Assembly: GCA_934435205.1 (NCBI GenBank)
Contig: CAKSAK010000012.1
Span: 1-31,806, forward strand
Reading direction: 5' to 3'
DNA: 31,806 nucleotides
Source of the DNA: an uncultured Ruminococcus sp.
Lineage (GTDB): Bacteria > Bacillota > Clostridia > Oscillospirales > Ruminococcaceae
Shown: piece after piece, positions 7,313 to 15,639 of the stretch
How positions within the stretch are numbered: position 1 is the stretch's first letter
How the letters are laid out: every line of letters starts with the position of its first letter
Made by a program: the position numbers and the translations under genes
The notes under the pieces: model-generated
What the model was told of the DNA's origin: nothing
Databases searched by the model: none
What the model saw: the letters and a program-made list of their open reading frames with translations, nothing else

Positions 7313-8590
7313 ATGATAAAATATGGTTTAAAAGAATTTGCAAGAAATATCTACAGCAATATTTTTATCGCTGTTCAGCTCGCCATTGCATTTATTATAA
7401 TGACGGCGGCTGTTTCTTCTGTTCTTTCAAGAATAGAGATGTATACTCCTGTAAAGAAATACTTTCCTGACGGCAAGGGACTATATATATGCAATATAAA
7501 TGATGCTGCTCCGCTTGACGGTGAGCTTAAAAATATTGATGATGTGGAGTCGGTGACAAGCGGATATGATACAAGCTTGTATTATTCTCCGTCATCAAAA
7601 GATCTATCTAATGGACTTGGTGACGATAGAATGAGCGTTAATGCTTTATCTGAAGATATGATAAAGTCATTTACGCCGCAGATGAGTTCGGGAAAATGGC
7701 TGTCTAATGCGTCGGCTAACGGAGATCTGATACCTGCTGTTGTGACTGAAAACAGCAACTACAAAACGGGTGATATAGTTACCATTATGCACAAAGAGAA
7801 AGTAGGGGAGATGTCCCCTGATGATGAGGATTTTGACTATGCTGATCCTTATAAGTATGAGTATGTTAAGAACAAGGTGGAAATTGTCGGTGTCATAGCT
7901 GACGGCTCACAGTTGCTGGGCTTTTCATCTGCATATTTAGGCACTGAGGATAGCATAAAAGAAAAGCCTGATTTCAGAGATCTTTATGCTAATGTCAATA
8001 AGTATGGCAACATGATGCTGATAGTTCCGACAGACTGTCTTAAAGATATAAACTGTAAAATATATCCTTGCGGCAATCAAATAGTAACGTTAAAGGATAA
8101 TGTAAGCAATGAGCGTTTTAAGGAGCTTGAATTATATCTGAGGGATTATGGCAGGGTTTTTGACTTTGAGGATTTCAGAGAAAATTCGCTTGTCTATATT
8201 AATGGTCAGCTTATCAAGCTTGTTCCAATGCTTATATGCGTGATAGTTCTTGTTATTGTAAGCTCAGTTTCGGCTTCGGCAGTGAACATAAAAAAGAGAC
8301 TTGGAGATTATGGTATCTATTATCTCTGCGGAGCAAAGTGGAACGCATATATCAAGATAGATCTTGTGTGTGATCTTATGACCGCAGTTATGGCAGCCGC
8401 CATTGCAGTGTGTATTTCAAATGTTCTTACTATGAGCAAATTTATGGGAAATACAGTGATAAGTTTTGGTTGGCTGCACTTGATCGGCTGTGTATGTATC
8501 GTTATCTTGAACATTCTGATCTCACTTTTGATACCGGCCGTTATAATGAGACGAAATACACCAAATGAGATCTTGATGATAAATGAATAA
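7313..8590 (+). CDS. FtsX-type ABC transporter permease, second (cassette 1)
   Basis: A 425-residue partner of the preceding permease with the same topology: an N-terminal helix (about residues 14-37), a large outer domain, and three C-terminal helices starting about residue 300. It ends NTPNEILMINE. The start ATG is one base downstream of the previous stop. The outer domain differs markedly from that of the first permease, which argues for an asymmetric complex. Its last codons overlap the segment that carries the ribosome binding site of the ATPase gene. Confidence 0.8.
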   Translation: MIKYGLKEFARNIYSNIFIAVQLAIAFIIMTAAVSSVLSRIEMYTPVKKYFPDGKGLYICNINDAAPLDGELKNIDDVESVTSGYDTSLYYSPSSKDLSNGLGDDRMSVNALSEDMIKSFTPQMSSGKWLSNASANGDLIPAVVTENSNYKTGDIVTIMHKEKVGEMSPDDEDFDYADPYKYEYVKNKVEIVGVIADGSQLLGFSSAYLGTEDSIKEKPDFRDLYANVNKYGNMMLIVPTDCLKDINCKIYPCGNQIVTLKDNVSNERFKELELYLRDYGRVFDFEDFRENSLVYINGQLIKLVPMLICVIVLVIVSSVSASAVNIKKRLGDYGIYYLCGAKWNAYIKIDLVCDLMTAVMAAAIAVCISNVLTMSKFMGNTVISFGWLHLIGCVCIVILNILISLLIPAVIMRRNTPNEILMINE

Positions 8591-8603
8591 GAGAGGCATT
8601 ATA

Positions 8604-9266
8604 ATGATAAAGCTTGATAAAATAATAAAGATATATAATCCAAAGAAAGCCAATGAATATGAGGCTTTGCATGGGGTATCATGCGAGATATCAGACGGTG
8701 AAATGGTAGCGATAATTGGAAAATCAGGCGCAGGAAAATCCACACTTTTGCATATCCTTGCCTGCATAGACAGCTATCAGAGCGGTGAGTACACAATTGA
8801 CGGCACTTTGGTAAAAAATTTATCGGAGGGGCAGTATGCAAAGATAAGGAATGAAAAGATAGGCATTGTAATGCAGGACTTTGCACTTGTTGAGGATTTT
8901 TCTGCCCTTGAAAACGTATTGATCCCATTGGATTTTGCAAAGAAAAAGATAAAGAATAAAAAAGGAAAAGCTCTTGAAGCATTAAAAGCTGTTGGTATGG
9001 GGGATCTTTCTAAGAAGCCTTGCAACAAGCTTTCGGGAGGACAGAAGCAGCGTGTTGCTATAGCCAGAGCAATTGTCAACGAGCCTGCCATGATACTTGC
9101 GGACGAGCCTACAGGAGCGCTGGACACAAAGACTTCGGCCGAGATAATGGAGCTTTTCAAACGCCTTAACAAAGAGGGAAAAACAGTCGTTATCGTTACT
9201 CACGATCCAAAAGTCGCAGAACAATGCAGTCGTGTTATCGAAGTGTCTGACGGTAAGATCATATAG
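8604..9266 (+). CDS. ABC transporter ATPase, LolD/MacB/BceA type (cassette 1)
   Basis: A 220-residue nucleotide-binding subunit. Walker A is GKSGAGKS (residues 39-46), the signature is LSGGQKQRVAIARA, Walker B is MILADEPTGALD, and the H-loop is VIVTHD. It should power the two FtsX-type permeases upstream. ATG at 8604 is chosen because GAGAGG lies 7 bases upstream; an in-frame ATG at 8583 lies inside the previous gene without a good ribosome binding site. It is the last gene of cassette 1. No T-run hairpin follows directly on this strand before the shared hairpin at 9434. Confidence 0.9.
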   Translation: MIKLDKIIKIYNPKKANEYEALHGVSCEISDGEMVAIIGKSGAGKSTLLHILACIDSYQSGEYTIDGTLVKNLSEGQYAKIRNEKIGIVMQDFALVEDFSALENVLIPLDFAKKKIKNKKGKALEALKAVGMGDLSKKPCNKLSGGQKQRVAIARAIVNEPAMILADEPTGALDTKTSAEIMELFKRLNKEGKTVVIVTHDPKVAEQCSRVIEVSDGKII

Positions 9267-9433
9267 AAAAAATACAATTCCCGCACATCAAATGCAAAGA
9301 TCACATCGTAATATCGGCTGTTTAGCGTGATATTCTGTGGGTGTGACATATCCTAATAACATGATACGAGCCTTTTTATCTTTCTTTTCTTTATATCTGT
9401 TTAATAAGAGTAAAATCGTCAGAATAAAAAAAT

Positions 9434-9460
9434 TGACCGCACCCGTGAAAGGTGCGGTCA
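9434..9460 (-). terminator. Terminator of the Clp/VirD4 operon
   Basis: TGACCGCACC (9434-9443) pairs perfectly with GGTGCGGTCA (9451-9460). On the minus strand it is followed by ATTTTTTT, making a textbook terminator 33 bases past the stop of the AAA+ gene. It may also end cassette-1 transcripts on the plus strand, where only TTAGTATTTT follows. The stretch 9267-9433 shows no gene. Confidence 0.85.
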
Positions 9461-9493
9461 TTAGTATTTTGTGGCGGATTTTGTGGCGTAGCG

Positions 9494-11362
9494 TTAGTTT
9501 TGGTTTGGCCTGTATGTTTTTGTCCTGCGTGAGAAGTGTGAAAGAAGCTTGCTGTCAATGAACTTGCTCACTGCGGTGACGGCAGGTCTTGCGCCTGATC
9601 TCACGTTGTAGGTGTCGGCTGTTATCTTGTCCGCCGCCTTTGCAAGCTCCTCTGCACTGAACAGGGTGTCTATATTCAGCTCAGGACGAAGCCTTTTGAT
9701 GACTTTTATCTCGCTCACAAGCCTGTTTTCCACTATCTTTCTGTACACCGATCTTGATATCTCGCTGAAAGTGTATTTCTGTGAGAAGCGGTTGATAAGC
9801 TCAACGTCAAAATAGTCGGAAAGGTCGCTTATGAGCTGTGTGTCTGATGTGCTGTCTGAGTTGAAGCCGATGCTTCTGCCCTTTGCGGTACAGCCTGCGT
9901 TGGTGGTGGCGATGATTATGGACTTTGAGAAGTCTATGACGCTTCCTTGACTTGTGGTGAGAATGCCCTCGTCAAAGACAGACATGAACAGCCTTTGCAC
10001 GGCTCTGTCGCACTTTTCAAACTCGTCAAGAAGTATCACCTGATAGGGATTTGACTTGAGCTTGTCAAAGGGCAGTTCAACATTGCTGTCGCTTCCAAGA
10101 TAGCCTGCAGGCGAGCCTATAATGCGGTTTATGCCTGCGTCATAATAGAACTCCGACATATTCAGTGTGATAGGTTTCTCGCCTGCACAGTTCTTCGCTA
10201 TTATCTTTGCCACCTCTGTTTTGCCCACTCCGCTTGGTCCGATAAAAAGCATTGTAAAAGGCTTTTTGGTCGGTCTGATGTGGAGAGAATGGAGCTTCAG
10301 CGCATTGACAAGGTCGTCTATGACAGCTTCCTGACCGCAGACGGCTGAGAGGTCACGGCGCAAGGCTCTCTCGTTAAAGGCGTGGGGCGTGCTGTGACCT
10401 GATGTCATGCGGAAAGCCGTTTCTTTTATATGGCGGTCGGTGAGAGTAATTTTCAGCTTCTTGTCAGAAGCGTTCTTCACCACGGCGGAAGCTATGGAGC
10501 GGTCAAGAAGCGTTATGGCGTTGTCAGGTCGGTGTGAGCCTGAGTAGCAAAATTCGTCTGCGATATCAACAATGCGCTCTGTCTTGCTTCTGCTCAAAGC
10601 AAATGAGATGTTATAGTGGCTTGCAAAATGCTCGTTCATGCTGAGAAGGATCTCCACTGTCTGCTCATGGTCTGCTTCGTCAACTATTATCTTTGTCATA
10701 CGCCTGCAAAAGGCAGGGTCGCTGTCGATGAGATTTGCTTCCTGGGTCGTTGTCGCTCCTATGAGCTTTATTTTTCCACGGCTCAGAGCAGGCTTCAAGA
10801 TCTGTGCGACGATCCGATATGCCTTTTCCTGAAAAAGCATATGTATTTCGTCGATAAACAAAATTCGCTTCTCGTCCTGGTCGCTCATATAGTTTATGAG
10901 CATTTTGACCTTATTTTCAAGGTCGCCCATAAGACCTGAGTCTGCCACGATATCAGAGAGCTGGAGGGCATATATCTTGTAGCCTTTGAGTTGTGGTACG
11001 ATGTTCTCGCTGTTTTCGAGCCTGTAGGCAAGCTCCTCCACTATCTTAGTCTTTCCACAGCCAGCAGGACCGCAGAGCAGTGCATTGGGCTTGTCCGAGC
11101 TTATGAGAACAGACATCATCAGAGAGAGTATGCTCTCTCTGAATTTTGTTTCTGTCTTTCTTGCTTCGGCAAGGTTGAAAAGCATTGTTTCGGGGTCAAA
11201 TACCTTTGCCTTAAATGGATTTTGGCTCATGTTTTGAAGCTCCTCAGGACTAGGCTCATAAGGCTCGTCCTGAGGGTCAAAATCATCATCGTCTTCTGAG
11301 GCGTTGATACAATCATACGCCTCATAATCCTTGATGTATTCTATATCTTCTGTTTGTGGCAT
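9494..11362 (-). CDS. ClpA/ClpC-like AAA+ unfoldase with two ATPase domains and an IGF loop
   Basis: A 622-residue Clp-family protein. After an acidic N-terminal tail (DDDDFDPQDEP) comes AAA module 1 (Walker A GPAGCGKT at 98-105, Walker B ILFIDEIH). AAA module 2 follows (Walker A GPSGVGKT near 370, Walker B VILLDEFEKCD, sensor NAGC). Near residue 497 the sequence KGRSIGFNSDS places IGF exactly where ClpA carries its ClpP-docking IGL loop; ClpB disaggregases lack this. The usual repeated Clp N-domain and the ClpB middle coiled coil are absent. Together with the clpP gene in the same operon this predicts a dedicated ClpAP-like protease. GAAAGGAG precedes the ATG, and the previous gene ends 2 bases upstream. 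Confidence 0.8.
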   Translation of the reverse strand: MPQTEDIEYIKDYEAYDCINASEDDDDFDPQDEPYEPSPEELQNMSQNPFKAKVFDPETMLFNLAEARKTETKFRESILSLMMSVLISSDKPNALLCGPAGCGKTKIVEELAYRLENSENIVPQLKGYKIYALQLSDIVADSGLMGDLENKVKMLINYMSDQDEKRILFIDEIHMLFQEKAYRIVAQILKPALSRGKIKLIGATTTQEANLIDSDPAFCRRMTKIIVDEADHEQTVEILLSMNEHFASHYNISFALSRSKTERIVDIADEFCYSGSHRPDNAITLLDRSIASAVVKNASDKKLKITLTDRHIKETAFRMTSGHSTPHAFNERALRRDLSAVCGQEAVIDDLVNALKLHSLHIRPTKKPFTMLFIGPSGVGKTEVAKIIAKNCAGEKPITLNMSEFYYDAGINRIIGSPAGYLGSDSNVELPFDKLKSNPYQVILLDEFEKCDRAVQRLFMSVFDEGILTTSQGSVIDFSKSIIIATTNAGCTAKGRSIGFNSDSTSDTQLISDLSDYFDVELINRFSQKYTFSEISRSVYRKIVENRLVSEIKVIKRLRPELNIDTLFSAEELAKAADKITADTYNVRSGARPAVTAVSKFIDSKLLSHFSRRTKTYRPNQN

Positions 11363-11364
11363 TT

Positions 11365-12066
11365 TTATTCCACTCCTTTCTCGGTTTTTTGTTGACGTCT
11401 TCTGCGCCTTTTGAAATTTTCACGCATACGGGCGATGCTGAACGGCGCTAATATCAGCTCCTCGAATATCGTGTATGCGCAGCTGTTTGGGATAGTCTCC
11501 CTCACAGTGGTGAGCATTTTGCCCACTGTACAGCCAACGTTGTTCACAAGCTTACTGCAAAATGGATACACGTCAGGGGTGATGTTGTAGAGCCTGCCTA
11601 CCTGTGCAAAATAGTCTCTCAGCTCCATTGAGCAGAGGACGTTCAGTGCGCATATCATCTTGGCATTGTCTGTGAAGCCCTTGATGTTTATTGGAAGCGG
11701 CGCTTTGCCTTCCATGACAAGCCTTATTTTGCCTATCCTCTCAGCTTGCTCCGCCATATTGCACATATACTCTATGGTGTCGGCAAGCTCAGTGTATCGG
11801 TCTGCGGCAGACCTTATTTCGCCCCTCATTGTCATACCTGTGTCTTTGAGAAAGCTTGGGTACACATCAATGAAGTCCCTGAACGAGAACTTGTCACGGG
11901 CGGTGGCATAGTTACATTCAAGCTCGCTGAAAACTATGTCCTTGTCATTCTCCGTTAAGTTCAGAAGCTTTGACAGCGGTGTGTTCATTATCACAGTAAT
12001 GGCGTTTTCAAGAGTCATGTTCTCGTATTCCTCGATGATGTCTTTTAAATTGAATATTTTTTTCAT
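11365..12066 (-). CDS. Unknown helical protein with basic C-terminal tail
   Basis: A 233-residue protein not recognised from any family. It is predicted mostly alpha-helical, without signal peptide or membrane helices, and ends in a very basic segment, FKRRRRRQQK, that could contact nucleic acid. ATG at 12066 is preferred because AAAGGA lies 10 bases upstream. An in-frame ATG at 12108 gives an N-terminal extension made of an imperfect duplication of the same region. It ends 2 bases before the AAA+ gene, so the two are coupled. It shares a loose layout with the unknown protein at 12415-13176 (a mid-protein I-N-[VI]-K motif before an LNxLC segment), possibly a distant paralogue. Confidence 0.6.
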   Translation of the reverse strand: MKKIFNLKDIIEEYENMTLENAITVIMNTPLSKLLNLTENDKDIVFSELECNYATARDKFSFRDFIDVYPSFLKDTGMTMRGEIRSAADRYTELADTIEYMCNMAEQAERIGKIRLVMEGKAPLPINIKGFTDNAKMICALNVLCSMELRDYFAQVGRLYNITPDVYPFCSKLVNNVGCTVGKMLTTVRETIPNSCAYTIFEELILAPFSIARMRENFKRRRRRQQKTEKGVE

Positions 12067-12161
12067 AGTGTTGGTGTCCTTTCTCGTAGTATTAATGTCC
12101 TTTTTCATGGCATTAACCTACTTTTTGTTGTAAAATTTGTTTTAGCAGGCTATTGCCTACC

Positions 12162-12339
12162 ATTGTGTAAATTGCAGCGGCAACGCCGCTGGGAGCGTTC
12201 ACACCAGTGTAAGGCGATGAACGTTTGTAAAGAACAATGCTGACATGGCTATGCCCAACAGCAGTGAGCCATGTCATGTCTGCCTTGGTAAGCCTGCGGC
12301 AGACAGCTTGTCCTATTTGCACCCTCAGAACAGAGTGCA
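12162..12339. repeat. Structured hairpin unit A (orphan copy inside the Clp/VirD4 operon)
   Basis: Three hairpins follow in order: CAGCGGC-AAC-GCCGCTG (12175-12191), CGTTCA/TGAACG (12196-12201 with 12218-12223) and GACATGGCT/AGCCATGTC (12242-12250 with 12267-12275). A further hairpin occupies 12318-12339 (TGCACCCTC/GAGTGCA). The first three match in order and style the hairpins of units B-E at 15.1-15.8 kb, with different but complementary stem sequences. ACGTTTGTA after hairpin 2 is shared with unit C. The unit fills the 348-base gap between two operon genes; a 69-codon frame across it on the minus strand is probably accidental. Confidence 0.6.
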
Positions 12340-12414
12340 GATCATTTTGCAGAGCATAGAATCAGGTGATTGAAAAAATCAAGGTAAAGAAAATTAATGA
12401 TCGTTGGTTATATG

Positions 12415-13176
12415 TTAATGTCCTTTTTCTATGTCCTGCGATGATATGGCGGTCTGTTCGTCGGGAATGGGAGCTGTGGTAAGCGGCAGGTCGCCCTTAT
12501 AGCGCTCTATTATATCCGCCGCAGTATAGGGGTATGACAAGATGATGTCAGAAGCCGAGGCTATGAGCCACCACCTCATGTCATAAGCGTCACGTATCTG
12601 TTCGGTGTAGTTGTCAATAAAATTGCACCACGGTATCCAGAATGCGCAGGCTTTCCTGTCAAGGATATCAAATGCACTGCCTAAGCTCATGGCGGGGTCT
12701 TGCTGTATTGCTTTGGCAAGCTTCATCTGTAGTTTGACTACAAGCCGTTTGTCATTGGCAGGATACCGAGTATTTGAGCCTATGCAGAGTGTGTTCAGAT
12801 AGCCTAAGTATTCTTTGACGTTTATGGCGTTGTATAACTGCACTTCCGGAAGCTGACGGTTTAAGACGAGCATTTTTCTCACATAAGCCGAATAGCATCT
12901 TATCTCGTCCTCACTGTCGGTATCAGCACTGATTATCTGCACATATGTGTCAAGCTCGTCCATAAGAGCCGCAAGCTCGCCGAAGGTCATTTTCATGCAA
13001 TCGCTTGCGCTGATGTGGAAGTATTTCTCTATCTGCTCTGCGATGATGTCAATGCCTCTCTTTTCACCTGCTGGGGTGCTGTAAGAGGTCAGCTTCTCCA
13101 GCGGAAGTGCCATTAGATCTCTGACGGCTTGTTTTATAAAATGCAGGTCAGAGAATTGATTTGTATTTAGTAGCAT
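12415..13176 (-). CDS. Unknown helical protein of the Clp/VirD4 operon
   Basis: A 253-residue soluble protein with no recognised domain. It has no signal peptide or membrane helix. The sequence is Leu/Ala-rich and probably helical, with an aromatic patch (FWIPWCNFIDNY, MRWWLIAS) in the C-terminal third. AAAGGAG precedes the ATG by 8 bases. It starts 24 bases after the VirD4-like gene and is followed by hairpin unit A. It may be an adaptor or substrate-recognition partner for the Clp or VirD4-like ATPases, but this is inferred from position only. Confidence 0.6.
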   Translation of the reverse strand: MLLNTNQFSDLHFIKQAVRDLMALPLEKLTSYSTPAGEKRGIDIIAEQIEKYFHISASDCMKMTFGELAALMDELDTYVQIISADTDSEDEIRCYSAYVRKMLVLNRQLPEVQLYNAINVKEYLGYLNTLCIGSNTRYPANDKRLVVKLQMKLAKAIQQDPAMSLGSAFDILDRKACAFWIPWCNFIDNYTEQIRDAYDMRWWLIASASDIILSYPYTAADIIERYKGDLPLTTAPIPDEQTAISSQDIEKGH

Positions 13177-13200
13177 GGTTTTTACTCCTTTTGTAATTTT

Positions 13201-14478
13201 TTACATACTTATCTGATGATCTTTTTGAAGCATACTGTATGGCTCTATCTTGTCTGCAAGCATGGCCTGTCTGCCTGAGAATATCACATAGACCTTGTCT
13301 CTTGGCATACAGAGTATGTTGTCCATGGTCTTTGACGCCCTGTCCGCTATCATTCTTGCAGTGTCAGGGTCGTTACAGCCCATGAAAAGCATTGTGTCAC
13401 AGTTGTTTATGATAGTCTTGGCGGCGTTTTCGTCATACATGGTGGCGAGCTGTGACAGGCTCTGTATTATCAGCGATGCGTAGATATCTCTTGACCTTAT
13501 GGTGGAGATGTTCTTGTCGAAGTTACTGATATATGCGCTTGTTGCACCAAAGTCGTCAAGTATCATATGCACAGGCACAGGAAGCCTGCCTTTTGGGCTG
13601 TTATCAGCTTCTCTGCACAGTGCCTGCAAGGTCTGGGTATAGAACAAGCTCACGATATTATCAAGATTATGCTCTGTGTCGCTGGTTTTAATGAACACAG
13701 CGGTTTTTCTTCTTCCTATATCCGCAAGATCGACGGATATCTTGTTATCAAAGATGTATCTCAGCTCTTTCATGTTGAAGCAGTTGAGATGTGAAGCGGC
13801 TATGCCAGCGGTGGAAGCGAATGTTCTCTCGGAGGGTCTGGTCGCCTGTGTTTCTGAAAACAGCCTTGCAGACAGTGAGTTTGGATTGTCTTTTATCCAT
13901 TTTATGAAATAAGCGTCGCCGTTGTTTTGGATATATGTGTGGAAAAGCTCCAGCACTGATGTCATGCTGTGATACTCTTTTGGCAGAGCTTCAAGGGCGT
14001 ATGCTATCACGAACTCTATCATTGAGGCGGCGCTCATATCCCAATATGGCTCTTTACAGCCACTGTTCACGGGAGATATAGCGTCGGCGATAGCTTTGAC
14101 GTCAGGCTCGTATATACTGCCGTCTTTGTTTCTTTTTACCGCCGCCAATGGATTATAGCCCTGACTTTTCTCAGGCTCGGTAAAATCGAGTTTTATGATG
14201 TTGTAGCCTTTAGCTCTCAGTTCGCCTGAGAACATATCATAGAGCAGACCCTTGACGTCCTGCAATATGACAGACGATTTGATGTCGCTAAGTACAGAAC
14301 AGATGTAAGAGCCTGTTTTGCCGCAGCCTGAATTGCCTATGACAAGAACGTTGTTGTTAAGCCCTGTGACTTTTGTGTTCTCCAAGAGTTCAACGCCCTT
14401 TGCGAGAACTCTTTTGCCGTATCTTTCTCTTGGTGCAGTGTAAGCAGGTCTGCTGCCTGTGATTCTTTGTTTGCTCAT
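13201..14478 (-). CDS. Short VirD4/TraG-like ATPase (type IV coupling protein family)
   Basis: A 425-residue member of the VirD4/TraG family of hexameric DNA-pumping ATPases. Walker A is GNSGCGKT (residues 48-55), followed by VILQDVKGLLYDMFSGEL; Walker B is HMILDDFGAT (about 303-312), followed by the family-typical STIRSRDIYASLIIQSLSQL and TMLFMGCNDPDTARMIA. It lacks the N-terminal membrane helices of true coupling proteins and is shorter than the usual 550-650 residues. No relaxase, VirB4, VirB6 or other conjugation gene lies near it, so it may serve a non-conjugative role. It begins 12 bases after clpP with AAAGGAG upstream, in the same operon. Confidence 0.75.
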   Translation of the reverse strand: MSKQRITGSRPAYTAPRERYGKRVLAKGVELLENTKVTGLNNNVLVIGNSGCGKTGSYICSVLSDIKSSVILQDVKGLLYDMFSGELRAKGYNIIKLDFTEPEKSQGYNPLAAVKRNKDGSIYEPDVKAIADAISPVNSGCKEPYWDMSAASMIEFVIAYALEALPKEYHSMTSVLELFHTYIQNNGDAYFIKWIKDNPNSLSARLFSETQATRPSERTFASTAGIAASHLNCFNMKELRYIFDNKISVDLADIGRRKTAVFIKTSDTEHNLDNIVSLFYTQTLQALCREADNSPKGRLPVPVHMILDDFGATSAYISNFDKNISTIRSRDIYASLIIQSLSQLATMYDENAAKTIINNCDTMLFMGCNDPDTARMIADRASKTMDNILCMPRDKVYVIFSGRQAMLADKIEPYSMLQKDHQISM

Positions 14479-14490
14479 AATTTTTCTCCT

Positions 14491-15078
14491 TTAAATTAAT
14501 GTGTTGATGATTTTGTGTGCAAGACCGAAGTCAACAGCTTCTTTGGCTGTGTAGAATGAGTCATACTGTGTGACCTTGTAAATCTCTTCAAGAGTTTTGC
14601 CTGTGCGCTCTGCTATTATGGAAGCGAGAGTTTCACGCATTTTGTTCAGCCCTGCAAGATGTTCTTCTATCTCTTTTGATTTCTGACCGCTGAAATCTGC
14701 TTTGCCGAAGCTGGGGTCATGTATCATTATGCGGGAGTGCGGAAGTATCTCACGCTGGTCTGCCGCAAGGTATATGACAGCTCCCATTGAAGCGCATAGT
14801 CCCACGCATACGGCTCTGACCTTTGAGCGTGTCATTCTTATAGCGTCATACAGCGCAAGACCGCTTTCGCAATCACCGCCGGGAGAGTTTATATACAGTG
14901 TTATCTCCTTATCTGCCTGACCGTCCATTAGCATAAGAGCCTTGATGATGTCAGTGCAGTTTTCGGAGCGGATATCCCCCTCAAGGAATATCTTTCTTTC
15001 ACTTAGCAGGTGATCGTCAAGATTTATGCGTTCGATACCTCTTGAACTTTCGATGATTTTGTTTAGATCTGATCTCAT
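14491..15078 (-). CDS. clpP: ClpP-like serine protease (accessory copy)
   Basis: A 195-residue ATP-dependent Clp protease proteolytic subunit. The catalytic triad is visible: Ser97 in GLCASMGA, His120 in RIMIHDP and Asp173 in TQYDSF. The oxyanion-region motif INSPGGDCESGLALYD is intact. ATG at 15078 is preferred (AGAAAGGAA 8 bases upstream). The same frame stays open upstream to 15411 but only reads through hairpin repeats. It is the first gene of an operon that also encodes a ClpA-like unfoldase with an IGF loop. GLCASMGAVIYLAA differs from the common housekeeping GMAASMGAFLL, which fits a specialised paralogue. Confidence 0.85.
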   Translation of the reverse strand: MRSDLNKIIESSRGIERINLDDHLLSERKIFLEGDIRSENCTDIIKALMLMDGQADKEITLYINSPGGDCESGLALYDAIRMTRSKVRAVCVGLCASMGAVIYLAADQREILPHSRIMIHDPSFGKADFSGQKSKEIEEHLAGLNKMRETLASIIAERTGKTLEEIYKVTQYDSFYTAKEAVDFGLAHKIINTLI

Positions 15079-15130
15079 TTTTATCGTTCCTTTCTTTTGT
15101 GTGTGATGAATTAGTAAAGTGTTATTTCCT

Positions 15131-15230
15131 TTCATTATACAAGTAGGAGTGGCTTTGCCACTCGACCCTGCCTGCATAGCATTAGCGTCAATACTCAGGG
15201 ACGTTTGAAGAGAGAACGTCCCTTTTCTTG
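15131..15230. repeat. Structured unit B
   Basis: H1 is GAGTGGC-TTT-GCCACTC (15147-15163). H2 is GGGACGTT/AACGTCCC (15198-15205 with 15215-15222). The H3 equivalent is not clear. CATTATAC at the left edge matches the CCATTATACCC edge of unit C. The unit ends 53 bases upstream of the clpP start. Confidence 0.55.
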
Positions 15231-15293
15231 ACATTGACGTAGTACATAAGTACAGGAGATGAAAAATATTTAGTAGCAGACTTATTAGCTGTC

Positions 15294-15425
15294 TACCATT
15301 ATACCCACCGGAGCAGCCCCGCTGCTCCACCCTCGTTCCTGTAACCAGTCCCAACAGTGTGTGTGAAAGGAACGTTTGTAGAAAAAAGAGTAAAGTCATA
15401 CCTGCATACACAAATATGACTTTAT
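15294..15425. repeat. Structured unit C
   Basis: H1 is GGAGCAGC-CCC-GCTGCTCC (15310-15328). H2 is CGTTCCT/AGGAACG (15334-15340 with 15368-15374). H3 is a perfect 10-bp stem TAAAGTCATA/TATGACTTTA (15391-15400 with 15415-15424) with loop CCTGCATACACAAA. Confidence 0.65.
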
Positions 15426-15467
15426 CAAAAAGGATAGGAGAAAAAATTATATGTGGTAATCACCATT

Positions 15468-15590
15468 TTTACCAATATACCCACCAGAGCAGCCCCGCTG
15501 CTCAGCGTTCGTCCTACCAGCGTACGGCATAGGAACGAATATATGGTAGAAAAAAGAAGTCATACCTGCGTACACAGATATGACTTAAAA
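15468..15590. repeat. Structured unit D
   Basis: H1 is GAGCAGC-CCC-GCTGCTC (15487-15503). H2 is TTCGTCCT with AGGAACGAA (15508-15515 with 15531-15539, one bulged A). H3 is AAGTCATA/TATGACTT (15557-15564 with 15579-15586). An outer pairing TACCAATATA/TATATGGTA encloses H1 and H2. It is the copy closest to unit C. Confidence 0.65.
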
Positions 15591-15639
15591 AAGGAATGGA
15601 TAAAAGAAATTTGGAAATGACAATAGGTTGGAGTTCCTA

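Noticed and set aside
9494..11362. AAA+ protein as a ClpB disaggregase
   Set aside because: The middle coiled-coil domain is absent and an IGF loop is present at the ClpP-docking position, which ClpB lacks.
12113..12322. 69-codon frame on the minus strand in the operon gap
   Set aside because: No ribosome binding site, and it coincides with the hairpins of unit A; similar accidental frames cross units C, D and E.
13201..14478. VirD4-like gene as evidence of a conjugative element
   Set aside because: No relaxase, VirB4, VirB6, priming or replication genes occur in the surrounding sequence, and the N-terminal membrane helices are missing.
15079..15411. In-frame N-terminal extension of clpP (111 codons)
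   Set aside because: It reads through hairpin units B and C, is unlike any ClpP N-terminus, and the ATG at 15078 has a good AGAAAGGAA ribosome binding site.
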